This document shows, in pieces, positions 35,671 through 45,269 of a DNA stretch of 64,000 bases. Location of the stretch: contig NZ_VSMC01000003.1 of NCBI RefSeq assembly GCF_008728965.1, positions 62,001-126,000 of the forward strand. The letters are read 5' to 3'. The DNA is from Heminiphilus faecis. GTDB lineage: Bacteria > Bacteroidota > Bacteroidia > Bacteroidales > Muribaculaceae. The position numbers and the translations under genes were made by a program. The notes beneath the pieces were generated by a model. It had not been told where the DNA came from. It was given only the letters and a program-made list of their open reading frames with translations, and ran no database searches. Position 1 is the stretch's first letter. The number at the start of each line of letters is the position of its first letter.

Positions 35671-35907
35671 GAGCCTGTAAAGGCTCGTGCTGTTTGTTAG
35701 CCGGGCACGAAGTGTCCGGATTGGAAATTTGGTGTCAAATGGCTGCGAGTCTGACAAGACTCGTGCTTATGGCTACTGACTGCACGATGCAGGCATGAGT
35801 CTTTGCAGACTCATCATTGATGCGATGAGACCCTGACAACCGGAGACTGCGGCATCCTACGTATGCCTTGTCCCCGGCTTACATTTGGCAGGAGCCTTTG
35901 CAGGCTC
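35671..35907. repeat. Cluster of 6-4-6 hairpin repeats
   Basis: Four palindromes of form GAGYCT-NNNN-AGRCTC occur at 35,671-35,686, 35,747-35,762, 35,797-35,812 and 35,892-35,907. The variable arm position is always matched by its partner (C-G or T-A). A related hairpin, CCGGGCAC-GAA-GTGTCCGG, lies at 35,701-35,719. The remaining part of the rpmA-AAA+ gap, to 36,276, shows no gene or clear promoter. Confidence 0.75.
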
Positions 35908-36276
35908 ACAGGCGAATCCCCTACGGACATGTCTCGCGTCCCCGACGCGATGTCATTGACCGACGGACAACCTATCCCACGAACCGCGCTAACGCGCTTA
36001 TCGTGGAGCTACACACATCAAGCGCCTCTGATACACTCACTATCATCCCGCCACATGTCAGAGACATAACAGACTCTCTCCACACTATCAAATAGCCTTG
36101 CAAACACCCTGACAAGACCATTCGTAACACAACTTTGCGTAGGAAAACCTCCATCAGGTCACATTACTCGCATACTATAAGGCTACTATTGTCTTATAAA
36201 TCCATATTTTTGTAAATACACGGAATATGCATATTTAATAAAACCCGCTCAATAAATCAAATAACCGGCGGCAGCC

Positions 36277-38097
36277 TCACACGGCAAAGCCGATGCGCCG
36301 GTAGGCGCGGAGGTATGTAGGCTGCGGGACATCGGCGGGGATGTCGGCCGGCAATATAGTAGTCAGCTGCTCCTTGTCAGGATCAGACAACTGCGACACA
36401 CGCGAGGCCACGGCAGGGATAATCGACGTCGTAATCAGATTGATGACATGACGTGCGTTGCCGAAATCGGCGTCGCGATTGGCATAATCGGCGGAAAGGC
36501 GGCGGCACAGCCGATGACGCGCCTGCTCGTCAAGAGTGAAGTGATTACGTCGCAGATAGCCCTCGGCAATCTCCATAAGCTCCGGTCCATTAAAATCCTC
36601 GAAGGTAAAGATATTGCTCTGAGGTATGCGTGAACGCAGTCCGGGATTAATGTCAAACAACCGCTGCATCGGCTCGGTATAGCCGGCCAATATAAGCATC
36701 CAGTCGCGTTTCGACTCATCGGCAAGGGCCGTCATAAGAGTCTCGATGACGAAACGTCCCGGATCTTTCGGGTCATCGGGCTGGCAAAGCTGATACGCCT
36801 CGTCAATAAACAGTATGCCGCCTTCAGCTTCCTCGATGGCAGCCAGAGTATTCTCCGATTCGGAACTGTAGTATTTACCTATAAGAGTAGCCCGTTCGCG
36901 CACCACGACATGGCCCTTTGACAGCACACCAAGCTCCCGAAGCTTACTGCCGAGTATCTTGGCTACGGTAGTCTTACCTGTTCCCGGCGATCCGAGAAAC
37001 ATGGAATGAAGCGGGAGTGACAGACTTGAAAATCCGGCATCCTCGCGTAGTCTGTTGAAACGCACGAGAGCCGTGTACTGCGCCATGCGCTGCTTGAGCG
37101 ATGCGAGCCCTACAAGGTCGTCAAGTCCCGGAGCCTTATTACCATCGGGCGCTTCTTCAGTAGTGTCAGGCATTTCATCAGGAACGGAACCGTGTTTCTC
37201 GACCATATCGCCAAAGGCCCTCCCGAACATTGAGGCATCGGTCACGGTGCGCTGCTTCAGCTCTTCCGCAGTCCACGGATTCTCAACAACGGCCCCTTCA
37301 TTGGAAAACAGGAAAGTGGCAAAAACATAGGTCATACAACGAAGACACGCACAATAGACGCCTTTCACTTCATGATTTATATCAAAGCTCCACCTCACCG
37401 ACAATAACTTCCTGTCGTCATCATCGGCCGACAGCCGCGAGGGTATGAGCAGCTGCCTCTCTTCCACTCCGTCAGGTCGTATCAGAGCTATCTCCACTTC
37501 AGGAAGGCTATGGATCTCGACAGGCAGCATGTTTTCGAGCTGAAACTCTACAACAGCCTCATTGCCGAGTCCGGAGCCGGGAGAAGCGACACCATAGTAC
37601 TCGGGCCAACCAATAAGCACGCTACCCTTCAACGGAGAGTACCACTTGGTGGGCAGACGCAATTCCTTCAGGGCGAAGAAGCGTATCTCGCGCGACTCCA
37701 ATTCCATGCGGCCGGCTTCTACCGTCACCCGATAGCGATGGTAGGGATTGATATCAGTAGCGGGCACATAAACGTCAAGACGCTCATAGCGCATGAACTC
37801 CGAGCGTGACATAGCGAAATTAACGATATTGCGTGCACCCACCGCGCGGTCATCGTCATCAATATCGCGGAGAGTCACCGCAAGTATGCCTACCTTTACG
37901 CCGCGAGAGGTACTCTTCAACGCCAATTTATTGATAATCGACATATAGACGGCCACATGGGTCTGGTGAGCGAACAGGATGAAGTGATTGCGGTTGTCAA
38001 ACAGTTCGGCTCCCGGTATTTCGGAAGCGATTTTACTTGTTGAATCGTAGGGACGTATCTTGAGGTCACCTACTGAAATCTTATCATTTATATCCAT
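36277..38097 (-). CDS. CbxX/CfqX (SpoVK-like) AAA+ ATPase with unique N-terminal region
   Basis: The 606-residue protein has a C-terminal AAA+ module (about 325-590): GLDDLVGLASLKQRM, Walker A GSPGTGKTT, Walker B GGILFIDEAYQL, sensor and Arg-finger region MLILAGYTEPMQRLFDINPGLRSRIP, as in CbbX and SpoVK. The first 300 residues have no recognised domain; they look beta-rich and contain no membrane segment. CbbX-type ATPases remodel protein complexes, so the N-terminus probably selects the client. There is no partner gene beside it and no obvious promoter. The role is unknown. Confidence 0.85.
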   Translation of the reverse strand: MDINDKISVGDLKIRPYDSTSKIASEIPGAELFDNRNHFILFAHQTHVAVYMSIINKLALKSTSRGVKVGILAVTLRDIDDDDRAVGARNIVNFAMSRSEFMRYERLDVYVPATDINPYHRYRVTVEAGRMELESREIRFFALKELRLPTKWYSPLKGSVLIGWPEYYGVASPGSGLGNEAVVEFQLENMLPVEIHSLPEVEIALIRPDGVEERQLLIPSRLSADDDDRKLLSVRWSFDINHEVKGVYCACLRCMTYVFATFLFSNEGAVVENPWTAEELKQRTVTDASMFGRAFGDMVEKHGSVPDEMPDTTEEAPDGNKAPGLDDLVGLASLKQRMAQYTALVRFNRLREDAGFSSLSLPLHSMFLGSPGTGKTTVAKILGSKLRELGVLSKGHVVVRERATLIGKYYSSESENTLAAIEEAEGGILFIDEAYQLCQPDDPKDPGRFVIETLMTALADESKRDWMLILAGYTEPMQRLFDINPGLRSRIPQSNIFTFEDFNGPELMEIAEGYLRRNHFTLDEQARHRLCRRLSADYANRDADFGNARHVINLITTSIIPAVASRVSQLSDPDKEQLTTILPADIPADVPQPTYLRAYRRIGFAV

Positions 38098-38571
38098 AAT
38101 TGTTTCTTTTTAGATTAATATATAAGAGCTGTGACACGCATGGCATGTCACAGTCGGTTAACACACATACCGGAGTCCTGCCGCGATGCCTGCATCGCCT
38201 TTGCCGCAGACCCCGAGTCCACAATGTCAAAGTACTCCCTTGAGGCTGACCATGCGCCGGCATCTGCAACCGTGCAGACACAGCACACCCTGTCATCCTT
38301 GACCTCGGTGATTAAAAATGTCTAAGGGGAGTTGTCAACGCAACGCCCATCCAAGACCTGCCTCAGGAGGCGGATCCTGCACCTTAAGATGTTGTAGGGA
38401 GTTACGTGTCATTGTGTTGACCTTGTGTTTTTAGTTGATCTAAAAAGAATTAAAACCGGTCATTCCATATCATGAAATGACGATTATGCGGCAAATATAA
38501 CCAATGCCTGATAAATTTCCAAATTTTCTTTATCATCACTACATAAAAAATCCTGACAGAAATACCGGCGG
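38098..38571. other. Intergenic region with small hairpins
   Basis: No gene is supported in these 474 bases. CTGTGACA/TGTCACAG forms an eight-base stem at 38,129-38,153, GCGATG-CCTG-CATCGC forms a 6-4-6 hairpin at 38,183-38,198, and GCCTC-AG-GAGGC occurs at 38,360-38,371. The 6-4-6 form matches the geometry of the hairpin cluster at 35.7-35.9 kb. Short frames here lack coding features. Confidence 0.45.
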
Positions 38572-39381
38572 TTATCGGAGATTGCGGTACCGAAGTTGCC
38601 AGAATGCGACAGCGGCTGCAGCGGCCACATTGAGCGAGTCGACATTGTGGGCCATAGGTATACGCACTACATAATCGGTCGAGGCTATGGTATGAGCCGC
38701 AAGGCCGTCGCCCTCAGTGCCCATGACTATAGCAAGCCGCGGCTCGGCCATAAGTGCAGGGTCATCAAGCGAAACGGAGTCATCGGACAGAGCCATTGCG
38801 GCAGTGCGTAGCCCAAGAGTGCCGAGATCGGCCACGGGTCGGTCAAGCCATGTCCATGGCACAAGAAACACCGAACCCATCGACACCCTGACGGCTCTGC
38901 GGTTAAGAGGGTCGCACGATGACGGGGTCAGCAGCACGCTGTCGATGCCGAGAGCGGCTGCCGAGCGGAATATGGCTCCGATATTGGTCGTATCGACCAC
39001 GCCGTCAATGACAACTATGCGCCGTGCATCGCGACACACTTCTTCTACAGAGGGGAGTTCTGGTCTACGCATGGCACACAATACTCCACGTGTAAGCTTA
39101 TAACCGGTCAACGAGGCGAGCAGTTGACGGTCGCCGGTATATATAGGGATGTCACCACACCGGTCGATGATGGCGGCAGCGTCACCGGCTATGTGACGAC
39201 GCTCGCAAAGCAATGATACCGGAACATAGCCTGCATTGAGCGCCACATCTATTACTTTAGGACTTTCAGCGACAAACAACCCTTGCTCGCTATGAAGTCG
39301 GTTGCGCAGCTGCGCCTCGGTTAGTGCAGAGAAAACCTCCACACCATCCTGCGATAACGATGATATCTCTATGACCGGCAT
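38572..39381 (-). CDS. SpoU/TrmH family RNA 2'-O-methyltransferase
   Basis: The 269-residue protein has an N-terminal substrate-binding domain and the SPOUT knot: motif 1 DTTNIGAIFRSAAALGID, motif 2 LAIVMGTEGDGL and motif 3 VRIPMAHNVDSLNVAAAAAV. It would methylate ribose 2'-hydroxyls in rRNA or tRNA using S-adenosylmethionine. The exact target cannot be set from sequence. It stands alone on its strand, with a TATCTTTG box at 39,410-39,417. Confidence 0.92.
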   Translation of the reverse strand: MPVIEISSLSQDGVEVFSALTEAQLRNRLHSEQGLFVAESPKVIDVALNAGYVPVSLLCERRHIAGDAAAIIDRCGDIPIYTGDRQLLASLTGYKLTRGVLCAMRRPELPSVEEVCRDARRIVVIDGVVDTTNIGAIFRSAAALGIDSVLLTPSSCDPLNRRAVRVSMGSVFLVPWTWLDRPVADLGTLGLRTAAMALSDDSVSLDDPALMAEPRLAIVMGTEGDGLAAHTIASTDYVVRIPMAHNVDSLNVAAAAAVAFWQLRYRNLR

Positions 39382-39409
39382 AATGAAGTATATATTACTA
39401 TTAAGGCTG

Positions 39410-39417
39410 CAAAGATA
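39410..39417 (-). promoter_or_regulatory. -7 box for the SpoU methyltransferase gene
   Basis: The minus strand reads TATCTTTG, 28 bases upstream of the ATG at 39,381. The nearest TTTG on this strand is 16 bases away, shorter than usual. Confidence 0.5.
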
Positions 39418-39456
39418 ACGATTTTATCCGGCACAAAGCAACCTGATTACCTAAGG

Positions 39457-39488
39457 CTTGGATTGTATATGTTAATTTAGTAAATTTG
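39457..39488 (+). promoter_or_regulatory. Promoter of the stand-alone GH43 gene
   Basis: CTTG at 39,457-39,460, 20 bases, then TAAATTTG at 39,481-39,488 matches the Bacteroidetes promoter with one mismatch in the -33 box. The start codon at 39,525 lies about 33 bases after the predicted transcription start. Confidence 0.65.
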
Positions 39489-39524
39489 TCACTATACATT
39501 TTAATCATCACATATATAATTATA

Positions 39525-41138
39525 ATGAATCCAAACTGTAAATTAAAAACGGCGGCACTCGCGGTAATACTGATCAGTGCCTCGGGCGTTATCATGGAAA
39601 CACAGGCGGCCAACCCTATTCTGCCTATGTGGGAGTATATACCTGACGGAGAGCCTTACGTATTCGAGGACCCCGACAACCCCGGAAAGTTCAGAGTATA
39701 TCTTTACGGCTCACACGACAACCTCGTGACCGAATACTGCGGACGCGACCAAGTCGTGTGGTCAGCCCCGGTCGAGGATCTTAACAACTGGCGCTGCGAC
39801 GGCATAATATTTGAATCGCGCAGAGATGCGAACGGCAAACCGTTGTACGCCAACGGCCAAAGCGATGTGCTCTATGCACCCGACGTGACTATGAAAACCG
39901 ACGCGAACGGCAACAAGACATATTATTTATATCCAAACAATCAGGCCGGAGGGCGACAGGGCATGATAGCGAAGTCATCGCGGCCCGACGGACCGTTTGA
40001 AGTATGCAACTGGAGCAGCGATGACCCGAAGCTCGCAGTTGGCGACCTGCGCTTTGACCCGGCCGTGTTTGTAGACGATGACGGCAAAGTATACGGCTAC
40101 TGGGGCTTCGAGGAATCATGGGGAGCAGAGATGGATCCCGAAAATATGGCTACGGTAAAAGCCGGAACCAAAGCGGTCAAAAACATGATACCGAGCAACA
40201 AGCAGGATGAACTCTTCCGCTTTTTCGAAGCATCGTCGATGCGTAAAATCAAAGACAAATATGTACTTGTATACAGCCGCTGGACAAATGACGGCGAATT
40301 CGGGCTACCTCAATCCAACTACACGCTCGCCTACGCATACTCCGACAATCCTCTCGGACCTTTCACTTATGGCGGCACAATAATAGACGGACGAGGACGG
40401 CTCACGACCCCTGACGGAAAGACCATAGCCACAGCGACGCCGGGAGGCAACACGCACGGCAGCATAGTCGAAATAAACGGACAATGGTATGTATTCTATC
40501 ATCGTCAGACCGGCACAAATGAATTCTCACGTCAGGCCATGGTGGCACCCATAGAGGTCAAAGTCACGGAAGGACCGGGAGGCAAGGTGGAGATATCGGA
40601 AGGTGAATATACTTCGGAAGGGTTTGAGCTCAACGGCCTGAACCCGCTTGAACGCCACTCGGCAGGTATAGCGTGCTACTACACAGGCCCTGAGCCTGCG
40701 CGTGCGTCGTTCCCCAACTTCCTGTTCACAGGCTCGTATGTCGACGCACTGCGTCCTAAAATAGAGGGCTATGACAAGCCTTATGACCTGCGTGTCAACC
40801 ATGCTCCGGTAGTAAACAACACAGCCGGATCAACGGTAGGATATAAGTACTTCAATTTTGACGCTCTGTCAGGAGATAGTAATGCCAAACTGCTTGTAAG
40901 CCTTACACCGGGAGGCATTGACTCATCAATCAGAATCATGATAGATGATCCGGTAAAGGGCAAGGAAATAGGCCGTCTTGACATTTCCGGTGCGCTACCA
41001 CAGGAAGCTATAGAGTTAAGCACTCCTGTCAAGATTGGCAAAAACGTCAAAGGCAAGCATGCGTTGTTCTTTGTATTTGACTCTCCGACAAAAGGTAAGT
41101 CAACATGTACGCTTAACAATTTCGTCTTTTCAAAATAA
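39525..41138 (+). CDS. Glycoside hydrolase family 43 protein
   Basis: The 537-residue secreted enzyme has a signal peptide (about 1-28, ending METQA). The five-bladed propeller core (about 40-350) shows GEPYVFEDPDN, VLYAPDVTM, LRFDPAVFVDDDG and RFFEASSMRKI, where the expected Asp, Asp and Glu lie. The C-terminal 180 residues look like a CBM6-type beta sandwich. Likely substrates are arabinose- or xylose-containing glycans. The ATG at 39,525 begins the signal peptide and fits the promoter; the in-frame ATG at 39,486 lies inside the -7 box. It converges on a sugar transporter across a shared terminator. Confidence 0.85.
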   Translation: MNPNCKLKTAALAVILISASGVIMETQAANPILPMWEYIPDGEPYVFEDPDNPGKFRVYLYGSHDNLVTEYCGRDQVVWSAPVEDLNNWRCDGIIFESRRDANGKPLYANGQSDVLYAPDVTMKTDANGNKTYYLYPNNQAGGRQGMIAKSSRPDGPFEVCNWSSDDPKLAVGDLRFDPAVFVDDDGKVYGYWGFEESWGAEMDPENMATVKAGTKAVKNMIPSNKQDELFRFFEASSMRKIKDKYVLVYSRWTNDGEFGLPQSNYTLAYAYSDNPLGPFTYGGTIIDGRGRLTTPDGKTIATATPGGNTHGSIVEINGQWYVFYHRQTGTNEFSRQAMVAPIEVKVTEGPGGKVEISEGEYTSEGFELNGLNPLERHSAGIACYYTGPEPARASFPNFLFTGSYVDALRPKIEGYDKPYDLRVNHAPVVNNTAGSTVGYKYFNFDALSGDSNAKLLVSLTPGGIDSSIRIMIDDPVKGKEIGRLDISGALPQEAIELSTPVKIGKNVKGKHALFFVFDSPTKGKSTCTLNNFVFSK

Positions 41139-41151
41139 TCATCATTTGAAT

Positions 41152-41200
41152 ATATAAATAAAGGGGATAGCTGTAACAGCTATCCCCTTTATTTATATAT
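41152..41200. terminator. Shared bidirectional terminator
   Basis: A perfect 23-base-pair stem (41,152-41,174 with 41,178-41,200) with a TAA loop separates the convergent GH43 gene and MFS transporter gene. AT-rich outer arms supply T-runs in both directions. Confidence 0.95.
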
Positions 41201-41208
41201 CTTTGGTA

Positions 41209-42579
41209 TTAAAACGGCTCTTCTTCAGCAAAAGAATCGACAGCTATATCATGCTTCTCCGCATAAGTCTCCTTAATAAAGAACACACAAAACGCGCCTA
41301 TTAACAGAAGTACGCCTGCAAGCACTATCATGTTGAGCTGCGAGTGTCCGCCAAGCAGTCCGAACACAATACCTCCGAGAGCAGCAGCCACAATCTGAGG
41401 TATGGTTATAGTACCGTTGAAAAGGCCGAGATAAGCACCCATATGCTTACCGCTTATAGAATTGGTAAGTATGGTAAAGGGCATAGCCAACATAGCGGCC
41501 CATGCAGTACCGACCAAGAAGTAGCTGATGAAAAGCAACCACTTGTCATGGAAAAACAAAGTGGAAATAAATCCGATGCCCCCAATTACAAGACTTATAC
41601 AATAAGCCATGCGCCGGTTCTTGAAATTAGGCAATATGGCAGCCCATACGACAGAGCCTATGGCCTGTACAGCAAACAGTATGCCGTTCCAGTTAGCTGC
41701 CTCCTGATAGTTGGCTGTCTGCGTGCCCTGTGAGGCGTCCCAGCCATAAGCCTGCTCAGCCACTCCACCAGTATTGTAGGTCCACATGTACATAAACGCA
41801 GCCCAACAGAAAAACTGCACGAGACCCACCGTCCAGAACACTTTGGGAGCCTTGATGAGCAGGTGTATGAAACCGCTCTTTTCGTTGTCATCACTCTGAG
41901 TTATGCCATGGTATTCGGCATATTCTTTGGGCGGCATCTCTTTTACCTTACAGAACGTGTATATGACACAAGCGATAAGTATAGCAGCTCCGCCGTAAAA
42001 GGAGTATGTTACCGAGTCAGGGACTTTGTTACCTTCGGCCACATTACTGATACCTATCCAAGCAAGAACAAAAGGAACGATAAAGCCGACTACCGAACCG
42101 GCATTACATAAAAAGCTCTGTATTGAATACGCGAGACCTTTCTGCCGCTCGTTCACCATATCGCCGACAAGCATCTTGAAAGGTTGCATAGATATGTTGA
42201 TCGACAGGTCAAGAAACATAAGCGCAAACGCGCCGAATATAAGAGCCGCACCTACGGCAAGATGGAAACTGCCGGCATTAGGCAATAGCGCCATTACGAC
42301 AACCGCCAATATCGAGCCGAAAAGCAGATAAGGCAACCGGCGGCCGAAACGGTTCCATGTACGGTCGCTCAGTGTACCGACTATAGGCTGGATGACAAGC
42401 CCCGCAAGCGGAGGCAATATCCAGAAATAACTAAGCTCGTGCGGGTCGGCACCAAGAGTGGCGAAAATACGCGAGATGTTGGCACTCTGAAGCGCATAGG
42501 CTATCTGAACGCCGAAAAATCCGAAACTCAAGTTCCATAACTTCCAGAAACTCAAGTCGGGCTTGACTTTTGCTTTCAT
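41209..42579 (-). CDS. SLC45-like MFS sugar transporter
   Basis: The 456-residue inner-membrane protein has about twelve hydrophobic segments. It shows LSFGFFGVQIAYALQSANISRIF, PPLAGLVIQPIVGTLSDRTWNRFGRRLPYL (the MFS motif A region) and a second GGIGFISTLF half, as in the SLC45/maltose-type group common in Bacteroidetes, split here into pieces. It probably carries a mono- or disaccharide with protons. Its neighbour is a GH43 enzyme, so it may import the released sugar, though they are transcribed convergently. The C-terminal tail is acidic. Confidence 0.85.
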   Translation of the reverse strand: MKAKVKPDLSFWKLWNLSFGFFGVQIAYALQSANISRIFATLGADPHELSYFWILPPLAGLVIQPIVGTLSDRTWNRFGRRLPYLLFGSILAVVVMALLPNAGSFHLAVGAALIFGAFALMFLDLSINISMQPFKMLVGDMVNERQKGLAYSIQSFLCNAGSVVGFIVPFVLAWIGISNVAEGNKVPDSVTYSFYGGAAILIACVIYTFCKVKEMPPKEYAEYHGITQSDDNEKSGFIHLLIKAPKVFWTVGLVQFFCWAAFMYMWTYNTGGVAEQAYGWDASQGTQTANYQEAANWNGILFAVQAIGSVVWAAILPNFKNRRMAYCISLVIGGIGFISTLFFHDKWLLFISYFLVGTAWAAMLAMPFTILTNSISGKHMGAYLGLFNGTITIPQIVAAALGGIVFGLLGGHSQLNMIVLAGVLLLIGAFCVFFIKETYAEKHDIAVDSFAEEEPF

Positions 42580-42891
42580 GAGTAGACAAGTGGTTTTGTA
42601 TTTTACAATATCTTTAGAATTCTAACGGCAAATATAACACATTTTTTGCTTATATCCTTGATTTTATAATTTAAAAACCGGCATAACGTCATAATTTTAT
42701 AATTTGTCTGTTCAACCGGCAATGTAGAACCGAGAAATATTTTCTTTTAAATATAATAAAAAACAAAAAACTAATCATTTAATACCTCTAACATGTAAAA
42801 ATACTATTCCACAGTCCGTAGCGGTATAAAATCTCCCAAGTTTTATGTACTTTTGCAACCGGAATTAATAAAATAAGAAACAATAACGATT
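42580..42891. other. AT-rich intergenic region with the ychF -7 box
   Basis: Between the divergent transporter and ychF genes there is only AT-rich sequence. TACTTTTG at 42,848-42,855 is a -7 box 36 bases before the ychF ATG; no TTTG is properly spaced. No minus-strand promoter was identified. Confidence 0.55.
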
Positions 42892-43995
42892 ATGGCACTT
42901 CAATGCGGCATAGTAGGACTGCCCAACGTAGGCAAGTCTACACTATTCAACTGTCTCTCCAATGCAAAGGCTCAGTCAGCCAATTTCCCTTTCTGTACCA
43001 TCGAGCCAAACGTAGGCGTGATAACAGTGCCTGACGAACGTCTTACAAAACTTGTGGAGATGTGTCAGCCGAAGAGCGTGGTACCCGCGACAGTGGAGAT
43101 AGTGGATATAGCCGGCCTCGTAAAGGGCGCAAGCAAAGGCGAGGGTCTCGGCAACAAATTTCTTGCCAACATACGAGAGACCGATGCCATAATACATGTA
43201 CTGCGCTGCTTTGACGACGACAACATAACACATGTAGACGGAAACGTGGATCCCGTACGCGATAAAGAAATAATAGACTACGAACTGCAACTCAAGGACC
43301 TTGAGACTGTAGAAGCGCGTATAGCCAAAACTCAGAAACAGGCACAGACCGGCGGCGATAAAACGGCCAAGATGCAATATGAAGTACTGTGCCGGTTCAA
43401 AGAGTCACTTGACCAAGGAAAACCAGCACGCTCAGTGACATTTGACAGCGTGGACGAGCAGCGTTTCGCCCGCGACTTGTTTCTGCTTACCAACAAACCG
43501 GTATTATATGTATGTAATGTAGACGACGCATCGGCTGCGACAGGCAACAGCTACGTGGAAGCGGTAAAAGAGGCGATAAAAGATGAAAACGCGCAGCTTC
43601 TTATAGTAGCCGCACAAACCGAAGCGGACATAGCGGAACTCGACACTTGGGAGGAGCGTCAGGAATTTCTAAATGAAATAGGCCTTGAAGAGTCGGGTGT
43701 CAGCCGATTGATACGCTCGGCTTATGCGCTGCTTAATCTGCAGACATATTTTACAGCAGGTCCCGACGAGGTAAGAGCTTGGACCTTCATGCGTGGATCC
43801 AAAGCGCCTCAATGTGCCGGCATAATACACACCGACTTTGAAAAAGGGTTCATACGGGCTGAAGTCATCAAATATGACGACTACGTTACACTTGGTGGCG
43901 AAAACGGAGTTAAAGAAGCCGGTAAACTCGGCATCGAAGGAAAAGAATATGTAGTCCAAGACGGCGACATAATGCACTTCCGCTTCAACGTGTAA
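42892..43995 (+). CDS. ychF: Ribosome-binding ATPase YchF
   Basis: The 367-residue protein has [12 protein letters not shown] (P-loop), the Obg-family G2 region [12 protein letters not shown]3 [20 protein letters not shown], the modified G4 NVDD that gives ATP preference, and a C-terminal TGS domain ([20 protein letters not shown]). YchF binds the ribosome and takes part in stress responses and translation quality control. Length and motifs match the family with no defect. Confidence 0.97.
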   Translation: MALQCGIVGLPNVGKSTLFNCLSNAKAQSANFPFCTIEPNVGVITVPDERLTKLVEMCQPKSVVPATVEIVDIAGLVKGASKGEGLGNKFLANIRETDAIIHVLRCFDDDNITHVDGNVDPVRDKEIIDYELQLKDLETVEARIAKTQKQAQTGGDKTAKMQYEVLCRFKESLDQGKPARSVTFDSVDEQRFARDLFLLTNKPVLYVCNVDDASAATGNSYVEAVKEAIKDENAQLLIVAAQTEADIAELDTWEERQEFLNEIGLEESGVSRLIRSAYALLNLQTYFTAGPDEVRAWTFMRGSKAPQCAGIIHTDFEKGFIRAEVIKYDDYVTLGGENGVKEAGKLGIEGKEYVVQDGDIMHFRFNV

Positions 43996-44048
43996 ACTTT
44001 TCAGTAAAAGTCCGCGTTATTTAAATGAATGTTTCAACGATTTTAGAT

Positions 44049-45242
44049 ATGAGCGGGAAATTGCAAATATTTATTGCAATACTTATCATTTATCCTCTGG
44101 GGTCGGCAGCTCAGGGGATAGATGAGATTATTGCTGCCTTAAAGTCGGCCGATTGTTATGAAGCGACAGTCGACTATCAGGTATTGATGTCGCTTCAAGA
44201 CGATGTGGCCTATAAAATCAGGTTAAATTCAATGCAGGCGCAAGGCGACACTCTCGCGCCTTGCGATTACCTGATCGATTGGACCTTAGAGACTCCATCT
44301 GGAAACACGTCAGGCTTCTCGGCCTACTTCGATGGCAATGCCTACAACTTTCGAGGCGACCGGTTGCTTGAATATCATTATTCATGGGATTCCATACCGT
44401 TTAAACCCAGAGGAATGTCGGCGGCCGCCTTGCCCGGAGTACAGCGTCAGGCCCAATTTACCGGACTGCTTCCGCAGTTTATAGCCGAAGAGTTGTCAAA
44501 TATAGCACAAAATGAAGATTTCCGCTACACATGTCACACCGACACAACGGTGAATGACATACGATGTGTTGCTGTTGACGGAGAGATGGTCATGAGCGGA
44601 GTCACATACAAGGAATTCATGTATGCTTTTGACCACACGACCATGATGCCGGTATATATCGAACTGGAGAATAATCCGGGGGCACTTGCCGAACAAACCA
44701 TAACGGCAGCCTACAGCAATACAGCAGAACGATGCCAGACGCTTGGAGAAGATGTCCTTAAAAACACTTACCCTGAAATTTTCGAAAAATACAGGGAAAG
44801 CAATTATGCGATAGAAAATCTTCCCGGACAACGTCTGCCCGGTTTCGCACTACCGACCACAACACGCGAACGTTACTCAAGACGTCTCGGCGATTCATTT
44901 CGCTGCCCTACCCTGCTTGTGCTTCTTGATCCGACCTCATCTTTTGCTGAAGCCACAGTCAAAGCCATACGTTCGGCCGTAGACTCACTTCCATATAATG
45001 CCGACGTCATATGGGCATTTGTAAGCAACAATACCGACGAAATTGAAAGCGTGATACCGTCGGTGCGCCCGGGCGAACACCTCTTGACCAGCGCCAAGTC
45101 GCTTGCCCGCGATTGCGGAGCCGCCGCATTTCCGGTTACTGTCATAACACGTGCCGACGGTACCGTAGCCGACGTGGTGATCGGATACAACAATGACCTC
45201 ACTCCGGTTGTTATACAAAAAGCGGCATTGGCCGTAAAATAA
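44049..45242 (+). CDS. Exported protein with LolA-like and thioredoxin-like parts
   Basis: From ATG 44,049 the protein has about 397 residues, with a signal peptide (ending YPLGSAAQG). I prefer this start because the signal peptide begins there; ATG 44,025 would add eight polar residues. The N-terminal 220 residues resemble LolA/DUF2092 beta sheets. The C-terminal 130 residues look like a thioredoxin fold with FPVTVITRADGTV (cis-Pro region). The active-site position reads FRCPTLLVLLD with one Cys only, so disulfide exchange of the usual CxxC kind is unlikely. It lies 27 bases before tpx and may share its transcript. The function is unknown. Confidence 0.65.
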   Translation: MSGKLQIFIAILIIYPLGSAAQGIDEIIAALKSADCYEATVDYQVLMSLQDDVAYKIRLNSMQAQGDTLAPCDYLIDWTLETPSGNTSGFSAYFDGNAYNFRGDRLLEYHYSWDSIPFKPRGMSAAALPGVQRQAQFTGLLPQFIAEELSNIAQNEDFRYTCHTDTTVNDIRCVAVDGEMVMSGVTYKEFMYAFDHTTMMPVYIELENNPGALAEQTITAAYSNTAERCQTLGEDVLKNTYPEIFEKYRESNYAIENLPGQRLPGFALPTTTRERYSRRLGDSFRCPTLLVLLDPTSSFAEATVKAIRSAVDSLPYNADVIWAFVSNNTDEIESVIPSVRPGEHLLTSAKSLARDCGAAAFPVTVITRADGTVADVVIGYNNDLTPVVIQKAALAVK

Positions 45243-45269
45243 AAATTATCTAACAAACTTTATGTAATT

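Noticed and set aside
35863-36095. Overlapping short plus-strand frames
   Set aside because: They run through the hairpin repeats and resemble no protein.
38084-38325. Short frames on both strands upstream of the AAA+ gene
   Set aside because: They cover the hairpin-bearing intergenic region and have no coding features.
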